A stretch of DNA of 64,000 nucleotides from an uncultured Oscillospiraceae bacterium. Lineage in GTDB: Bacteria; Bacillota; Clostridia; Oscillospirales; Oscillospiraceae. Where the stretch lies: positions 62,001-126,000 of the forward strand of contig CANQPU010000003.1 in assembly GCA_947625815.1 (NCBI GenBank), given 5' to 3'. Under the pieces are notes generated by a model, which made no database searches, was not told where the DNA came from, and saw only the letters and a list, made by a program, of their open reading frames with translations. The position numbers and the translations under genes are program-made. The number at the start of each line of letters is the position of its first letter. The first letter of the stretch is position 1. This document shows, piece by piece, positions 52,201 to 61,200 of the stretch.

Positions 52201-55200
52201 TGCAGCCGGTGATGGTGGTGTCGGTGAGGGTCAGGGCGCCGCCGTCGGACTCAAAGTCGATGACGGTGCCGGCCGTGCCGTAGCTTGTGGTGCCGCCGCT
52301 GAAATTGCCGCCCTCGATGACAACGCCGGTGAGCAGCATTGTGCCCTTGTTCGTGTGGTTATCCGCGCCCGTCCCGTCGTTGCTCGCGCGGACCACGGGG
52401 CCGCCGGAGCCGGCGATCTTCACATAGGCGAGCTCCAGTCCGCCGATGCCCACGTTCCAGAACATGGGCGCGCCGGCGGGTATATCCGAACCGCGGGTGA
52501 TGGTGTGCATGTGGGCCGTGTCGGTGGGATCGGTGACCTGCACCCACTCGCCGTTCTTTTCATAGACGCTGACGATGCGGAACTGGGTGGAGACGATACG
52601 CATACCGTACCTGTTTTCGTCCGAGCCTCCCACGTTGGTGGACTTGGGCAGGGTGATGTCGCCCATGATCAGGAACTCCACCAGCTCCGTGCCGGAGACC
52701 TTGTCGATCTGATCGGGTCCGATGGGGTCGTCGGCCGTACCCGCAGCCACCACGCGGCCTTCGGTCGCGGTGAATACGCCGCCGTCCTGTCTCACATAGT
52801 AGCTCTTTTTCTCGCCGCCCACGCCGAAGACGATCGCGCCGTTCTGATAAAGGGGCGCGTGGTTGCCCATATCGGACTTGATCTTCCCGTCGTCCCCGGG
52901 CTGCGCGCCGGTGGCGACCTTGCGGGAGCCAAGCGCTCCGAATTCCTCCGTGGTCACGCCCACGCTGGCATCGTCGCCGAGGCCGTTCAGGGTCAGGGTG
53001 TTGTCGCCGGCCAGGTAGACGTTGGACTTGTTGTCATCGCCGTTTTCGTCGATCTTCACGTCGCCGCTGAGGGTGACGGTGCCGCTCTCCATGTAGACGC
53101 CGGAGCCCAGACCGCTCTTATCGTCTGTGCCGGCGTTGAAGCCGGAGATCTCGGTGCTGTTGAGGGTCAGGTCGCCGCCCTGGACGTAGACGCCGCGGGC
53201 ATTCTCCTGGCCGGTCATCGTCGTATCGGTCATGGCGAGCTTGCCGCCGTCTTCCACGGTGAAGAGGTCGCCGGTGAAGCCCTCCGCGGGCTCGATCCCC
53301 ACGTTGTCAAAGGAGAGGCTCCGGTTCTTTCCGGTCGCACTCTTCCCCACGTTCACGCCGGTGCCGTCCGTGCCCTCACTGACGGTCAGGGTGTGCTTCT
53401 CCTCGAGGTTGTCGGAGGTGAAGGACAGGTTGGTCTTGTCCATGAGGCTCTCGATCTGGTCGGCCGTGGCCGTGAGATCCGAGCCCATCACCACGGAAAG
53501 CCCGCGCTGATCGACGGACTTCATGTATGTCTCGTCGTTCAGCAGCTCCTCGAGGCTCCCGAACGGGTTCACCGCGGAGCCCTTGGGCGCGCCGGGATCG
53601 CTGACCGTGCCGCCCACATAGACCTCGGCGATCTTATAGAGCGTGTTGCTCACGATCCAAACGGTGTTGGCCTCATGCTCGTCGTGGCCGGCCTTCTCCC
53701 TGTCGCCTATGCCTCTGATCTCGCTCTTCAGCGGCAGCAGGACCCGGATGAAGCGGCCGCTGTCCGCGTCATAGAGGTAATCCGCCGCGCCGTCGCAGTA
53801 GACAAGCGAGTAATCCTCCGACTTGAGCGTAAACGCGTTGACGATGTCGCGGCTTGCCGCGTTGACGGCAAACTTCTGGCAGGTTATGGTCGAAGCTGGC
53901 GTGACCGGAATGGGATGCTCACCCTGGTCTACATCCAGCCCGTCCACATTGAAGTAATAGTCATAATTGCCATACTCGCTGTTTCTGCCGATATACGCCT
54001 TCTCCGCGTTGATCTGCCCGCGGATGTTGAGTGTACCGGCATCCCACGCGAAGAGATCATTTCCCTTATTGCCGCTGAAGGTCGTGTTCTCAACGACGGC
54101 TCTGCCGGCGCTGAGGACGGAGTTGCCCAGGTTGCTGAACTTCGCGCCCCGGATAACGATGTCGGTTACAAAGTCAAGGTAGAGCAAGGTGCTGCTGTTT
54201 CCGGTGCAGTTGCGGATCTCCGAGCCCTCGTACATGTGGAACTTCATGGTCTTCCAGTCGTTATCAGACATTTTGTAGAAGAAGAAGCCGCCCATGTCCG
54301 AAAGCCCGTTAAAATAGCGTCCGTCGGTCGTGAAGTTCTGGATGACCGCGCCGTTGTTCATCACAAGGCCGCCGTCGGTGTAGAAGCTGAACCCGCCGTG
54401 CAGGGTTATGGCGGTGATGCCGTTGCCGTCCAGGATCACGTTATTGAGCGTCAGGACAGCGTTGAGCCTGACGAAGCCGTAGTCGGTGGAGGGCGTCCTG
54501 GTAAAGGTCAGCGTCCTCTGGACCTCGTCGCCCGTCGTGCGGTCCTCGCCAATAATGGTGATGTTCTTGCCCTTATTGACGGTCAGGGTGGCGGTCGTGA
54601 CCTGCGCGTCGGTGAGGAGGCGGATCACGGCGCCCTTGGCGGCCCGGTTGGCCGCGCTCCAGGCGGCGTCAAACGTGTTGTACGGCTTTTCTTTGGAGCC
54701 GTCGCCGCCGGCGGGGGCGGTCACGTCCACATAGTAGTCCGGAAGCTGCTCCCGGACCGAGCCGTCCGCGCCGATGATCACGGTGGTGGCGCCGCTGTAG
54801 GTCTGGCCCTCCACCGTCACACTGCTCCCGCTGGGAACGGTGACTCTGACCTGATCGGGATCGCTCTCCCGCTGGGCGGTGACGGAGCCCTTGGCGGCTT
54901 CAAGCTCCACGCCGAAGGGGTTGAGCGTGCCGCCCTGGGCCACGGTGACGGACCCGGAGGCAAGGTCCACCTTGCCGTCCTTGTCCACTGTGAGCTTCGC
55001 GCCGCTTTCGGCGGTGTAGTCGGATTTCTGGTCGCCCACGGTCAGGGATACCTGGCCGCCCGCGGGCACGCTCACGCTCGCCCCCGCGCCGTCCGCGGCG
55101 GGAGCGGTAACTTCTATGCTGTCATTGCCGGAGCCGGCGGGATTGGAGACGGTGATCTCCTTGCCGCCCTCCCCGCCGGGGACCTTGACGGACTTGCCGT

Positions 55201-58200
55201 CGGGAACGGAGGCGGTGACATTGCCGGTATCCCCGAAGGGATCGTCCAGATCGTAGGTCTGGTCGGCCGCGCCGGTGAAGGTCACGCCGTCCACGGTGAC
55301 GCCGGCGGTGTTTTTGGCCGTAGCCTTGGTCGTGCCGCCGTCGGCCGAAACCGTGATCTCCACGGCGGACCCGTCGGGGCTGGTCACGGTGTGGCTGTTC
55401 TCGCCGGCCGCGCCGGTCTTGACGGTGGCGCCGGCGCTGGCGGAGCCGGGCGTGAAGGTGGTTTTGCCCTCGCCCACGGTGATGCCGCCGTCCGTGCCCA
55501 CAGTCACGCTGCCGCCCGCGTAGAGGTCGCCGGTCCTGGCGTCCTCCAGCGCGCCCACCTTGGAGAGGTCGATCTCGTCGGCGGTGCTGGGCTTTCCGAC
55601 CAGGGTGACGGTCTTGCCGGTGAGGTCCTCACCTTCAAGCTCGCTCCAGGTCTTGTACCCGGTCACGTTGCCCTCGTCGTCGGTCACGGTGTACACGGCG
55701 GACATGAGGACAAGGGTATTCGCGCTCGTGCCCGCGGTGGCGTAATAGCCGGAGGCGTCGGAGTAGAAATACTTGGCCATGGCCTTGTCGCCCGTGCCGA
55801 AGCGCGCGCCGTCCGTGAGTGTGGGGACGGTCACGCCGATGTGGGCGCCGGAGGCCAGCTTGCTCGCGGCGATGTAATAGGTGCCGTTGATAACGATGTT
55901 CTTTTCCGTCCCGCTGACGGTGTTGCTCTCCACCACCGTTTTGCCGGTGACGGTCAGCACCGTGCCCGTCCGGACGGCCCCGCCGGTGGCGGTGTTGTTC
56001 CGGATGACCGCGCCGTCCAGGGTGACGTCGGTATTATCGGCCACGCCGACCAGAACCACAAAGCCGCTGCTGCCGCCGGCGTTGTTGCCGGTGAGGGTGG
56101 CGGAGATGGTGGCCTTACTGCCGGAGCCGACGCTGATGATGCGGTTGGCGGTGTTGCCGGTGACGAAGGTGCCGGCCTCCAGAACGATCTGTCCGTCCCT
56201 GGCGGCGCCGGCGCCGTTGCCCTCGGAGACGTCGATGATGCAGGGGACCTGCATCCCGGAGGACGCGGCGGTGGGAAGGACGAAGTCCTTGATGGCGCTG
56301 GCGTTCTTCATGGTGAACACGGCGCCGTTGCTGGCCGCGTCGATGACGGATTCAAGCTTGTAGCTCTTCTTCCCGCCGTCCAGGGTGACGTTGTCCAGGG
56401 TCAGGTGCGTCGCCTTGCTAAGCTTGAGAAGGTCCTTGGTGATGGAGGTACTGACCGTGACGGTGCGGTTCCCGCCCTCGCCCAGGATGACGAAGCTCTT
56501 GCTGCTGCTCAGGGTGACGGAGGCGGTGAGCTCCACGTCGGTGAGCAGGTGGATATTCGCGCCCTTGGTGGTGGCGTTGGCCGCGTCAAGGGCCGCTTTC
56601 AGGGTCTTGTAGGGCTTTTCCCTGGTGCCGGGGTTGGTGTCGTCCCCGGCCGCGCTGACATAGAAGTCCGGAAGCAGCTCGGTGACAGTTCCGTCGCTGT
56701 CGATCTCCAGCGTGGTGGGGCCGGTATAGGTCGTTCCATTATAGCTGACCTGGCCGTCCTTGGGGATCTGGACGGTGGACTTGCCGTCGCCGCCCGGCTC
56801 GTGGGTGACGATCACGTCCTCGGCGCCGGTGTTCTCCAGCACCTTGCCGCCTACGGTCAGGCTCTCCCCGGCGGGTACGGACGCCTCGGTGGCGCTGCTC
56901 CACGGGTCATCGAGAGGATAGCTCTCCCCGCCCGTGTAGGTCACGCCGTCCACGGTCACGTGGGCCGTCTTGCCGGAGGGTTTGACGGCGCCGGCCGCGC
57001 CGGCGGTGATGTCCGCCGCGCCGTCCACGGCCACGTCGTGGGTGACGCCATCTGCGCCCGCCACGCCAAGGGCGGCCTTCCCGCCCTCCGCGGGGACGAC
57101 GTGGGCCGTGCCCTCCGTAAGGGTGACCTTGCCGGTCTGGTCCACGGTTACTTCTATATTATTGCCGCTGAAGCTGGTCCCGTCCGGATCCACCAGGGTC
57201 ACGCCGGCGGGCAGGGTGCCGCTGGTGCCCTCCGGGATGGATTTGGGGTTGGTGATCTCGATGGTCCCGCGGCCTCCCGCGGCCTCAATAGCCTCCAGGG
57301 CGTCGGCCAGTGTGTCATAGGCCGTCCCGTCCACGGTGAAGGCGCCCGCCTTGGCGTCGGTGGCCAGGACCACCCGGTTGAGAGCGATGCCGGTGTCCGT
57401 CTCCCTGGACATCCTCACGCCCGCGTCGGTGGGCTTGTTGGAGAAGAAGTGGGTATAGGCGTCCGCCGGCAGCTCATAGCCCTCGCCCTCGGCGATGACC
57501 AGAACAGGATTGCTGTCGGTGGGGACGGTCTGGGTGTAGACGCCGATGCGGGCCTGCGGGCCCAGCTCGCCGATGACCTTGACGGTCGCCAGCGTCCCGC
57601 GGTAGTTGCCCAGATAGACGTCCGCGCCCACCCGGCTTCCCGGGGCGGTGAAGTTGCCGCTGATGACCGCGTTGCCGCTGACCCGGAAGGTGCCGCCGTT
57701 CTCGGCGTACACCGCGCCGCCCTTCTCGGAGTAGTTGCCGGTGATGGCGCCGCCGGTCATGGTGAAGGTGCCGCCGGGGCAGATGTAGACCGCCGCGCCG
57801 GCATTGGCCGTGCCGGTGTAGCCGCCGTAAGACGCGTTGCTGCCGGCGGTGTTGCCGGTGATGAGGCCGCCGGACATCTCCACGGTACCGCCGCTGCGGA
57901 TATTGATGGGCCGCGCGCCGAAATTCTTCAGGGTCGTGCCCTCTTTGATGAAGAGCTTGCAGCCACTGCCGATGAAGAACGCGCCCCAGCTCTGCTGCGT
58001 GTTGTTTCCGCCGTCGATGGTCACGTTCTCCAGCGTCAGGACGTGGCCCTTGCCGTCAGGCAGGTGGAACTGGGAGTTCACCGCCGTGCTGGCGGGGCTC
58101 ATCTGGATGGTGTGGATCTCCTCGGGGAGGTCGGAGCAGATCGTCACCGTGCGGCCGGAGGCAAGGATGGCGTTGTACTCTCCGTTATAGGTGGTGTCGT

Positions 58201-61200
58201 CCAGCAGGACGATGATGTACCTCAGGGTCGTGACCTTCCTCAGCGCGCCCGTCAGGGTCTTGACCGGGTTATCCCGGGAGCCGTCGTTGCTGTCCGATCC
58301 GAGGGTTCCGTCCACATAGATGTGGGGATCGGAGAGGCTGGACGTGGGGACAAGCCAGAGGCTCTGGGCGGAGTGGGTGTGGCTGAAGGCGACGCGCTCG
58401 GCCGGGAGCCCGTCGATCACGCGCCAGTCGCCGGTGCCGTCGCACCAGACCAGGGCCACGTTCTCCCCGTCGGCGCAGAAGCCGCCCAGGTCGTCCTCCG
58501 TTACGTTCGCGCCCACGCGGACAGCCGAGGTGGCGGCGGAGGTCAGGCCCACATAGCCCGCGCCCATGTCGGATACGTTGAAGACCACGCCGCTGGCCAG
58601 ATAGAGGTTCTTGCCGGACAGGTTGCCGCTGATGAGCGTGCTTCCGCTGACGGTCAGCTTCAGGGCGGTCTTCCCGCCGTACACCGCGCCGCTGGTGGTG
58701 GCGATGGTGATGTTTTCGCTGATCGTCGTATCGGTCAGGGCCACTGTGCCCTCTTGCATGTAGATGGCGCCGCCGGACTGGGCCGCGTTGTCGGTGAATT
58801 GGGTGCTTTGGATCGACACGGTCGCGCCGGTGGTGATATAGAGGGCTCCGCCGGATCCGGCGGTGGAGTTGTCGGTAAAGACGGCATCGGCGATGTTCAG
58901 CGTTCCGTTGCCCACATAGATGGCGCCGGCGCCCGTGCTCTTGTTGACAAAGCCGCTCACGGTGCTCTTCTCCAGTATGACGGTGGCCTTGGAGTTATTG
59001 ATGTAGAGCATGGAGGCCGTCGTGCTGCTGGCGGAATCGCTGCCCGCGAAGTCCACCCCGGTGAAGGTGAGGCTCAGCTGCGCGCTTCCGTTCACCGTGA
59101 TCATCGGCGTGGTATAACCGCTCCCGCGGGTCACGGTCCAGCGGCCGTCCGGCGCGCCCACGCTGTCAAAGGTGACGGTGACGCTCTTTGAGACGGTCAG
59201 GGCCGTGGTCTGGGTGATGTCGGAGAGCAGGTGGACGCGGACCTCTCCCGCGGCCGTCTCCATCGCCCTGTTGAGAGAGGCCACGGGCCTCTCCCGGGTG
59301 CCGGGGTTAAGGTCGTCTCCGGCGGCGCTGACATAGTAGTCGGTGAGCTGGATGACGGAGTTCTTGACCAGATATACGCCGGCCGCGCTCACGCCGGAGA
59401 CGGTGCAGTCCTGGCGTCTGGTGCCCTCCATGAAATAGGTATTTGTCCCGTCGTGGAAGACGACGGAGTACGCGGCGGAGTCGGCCAGAAGGTTGTAGTT
59501 GTCCGAAACGCCCTCCACCCAGTTGCCGATCTTCACCACGGTGCTCGTGGTGTTGCCGCTGGTGAAGCTGATGGTTTTTTTGGAGCCGGCCGCGGCCTCG
59601 AAGTTCACAACAGCCCCGTCGTGCACATAGACGTTGATGTCTGTGTTTCCGGAGATGTTGGCGTCCTGCGTGAAGGTCACGGTCGCGTCTTTGATGATCC
59701 GGACCGCGCCGTGGGCAAACTCCGGATGATTCGTGGTAACGCCGGTGACGGTCGCGCCGATGGTGACGGTCGCTGTTTGATCGTACCTGGGGTTTTGCGC
59801 ATAAATGGCGGCGAGACCGAAGGTGCTGTTTCTGACGGTGCAGTTGATTTCGGCTTTAACATTTTCCAGCATCAGGATTCCGACGCTCTGCTCCTCGGGG
59901 TGGATGTTACAGACACAGTCTTCGATGACCACGTCCTTATCAACGGTGAGCTCCGCGCCGTCTCCGATGACGTATATGACTCCTGTAAACCCGCCTGCAT
60001 TCTGGGAAGTAGCTTTTATATTTCTGAATGTAACATTCGCCACATGGAGCTTGACATTGTTATACGGACTTCCACTGTCACCGACATGAACGACATACGT
60101 AATGCTTTCGCTTTTGAGCGTAAATCCGTTGCCGTCAATGTCGATATCCTTCAGCGTAAACTCGGTGCCGTTCCCATCTGCCCTGAACATACTCGAAGAA
60201 TCATTTTCTTTAATATCATTCCCCAGCTTGATGGTCACCTTGCCCGTTTCCGTATAGCCCAGGATGGTGACCTTCTTCCCTGCGGGGATGGTCACAAAGT
60301 CCTCGGAGGAGGTCATGACCAGGTCAGACAGTATATAGATGGTGGCTTCGGCGTCCGCGCGGCTTCCCGCGGTTTCGACGGCCTTTTTAAGCGTGGCAAA
60401 GGGCTCGTCGAACGAGCCGGTGCCCTCGGTGTCGTCGCCGTCGGCGGACACATACAGGGCGTTCGCCGGAGCGTCTTCCGGTTTGCTCCCCGGCCTGGGC
60501 TGGACGGAGCAGCCGGAGAGGTCGATCTCCGCGCCGGCATATCTGGCGGCAAATTTCAGGGTGAGGGTTTTGCCGTCCTCCGAGACTTCCGCTTCGACGC
60601 CCTCGACACCTTCAAGAGCCTTCTCCACCTTTTCCTTGTTGAACTTTCTCCCCTCGGCGGCGGAGAGCTGGACGGAGGTCTCCTGGCCGGGCAGGAAGCT
60701 GACGCTGCTGCCGGAGACGACGTAGCCGCCGTCCGCGCTTTCGTCGATCGTGAAATTCTCGCCCTTGAGGGTGACCTTTTGGGCGGCGACGAGCCAGAGG
60801 CCATTTTCGCTGATGGACTCGGGCGCGGTGACGGTCTTTCCGCCGACCTTGTAGGTCGCGCCGTCGTACCAGCCCACCATATACGCCGGGTCGTCGGAGA
60901 AGAAGATCGTGGAGTAGTCCGCCCCGTCCGCGGCATTGGCGACCGTGGCGAACATCACGGGGCTTGCGGCGCTGGGCGCCGTGCCCGTCCAGGTGATGCC
61001 GATCCGGCTGTCCGCGGCCACGCCGTCCACAGCGGCGGAGGCGCCGAGGGACACGTTGGCCTCACCGCCGTCAACGGTGACCTTGCCCTTGAGGGCCAGC
61101 GCGCCGCCGGTCAGGGCAATGGCGGTCGTCCCGCCGCTGACGGTGACGTTCTCAAGCGTCAGCCCCGTGCCGGCGGGGACGGTGAACAGGATAAAGCTGC

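Noticed and set aside
40220-59191. Plus-strand open frame of about 6,320 codons opposite the giant gene, and another of about 1,400 codons at 59231-63457.
   Set aside because: Both are in codon register with the minus-strand gene, so they stay open simply because that gene almost never uses TTA, CTA or TCA codons. They have no ribosome site, signal peptide or recognisable domain, while the minus strand has all of these.
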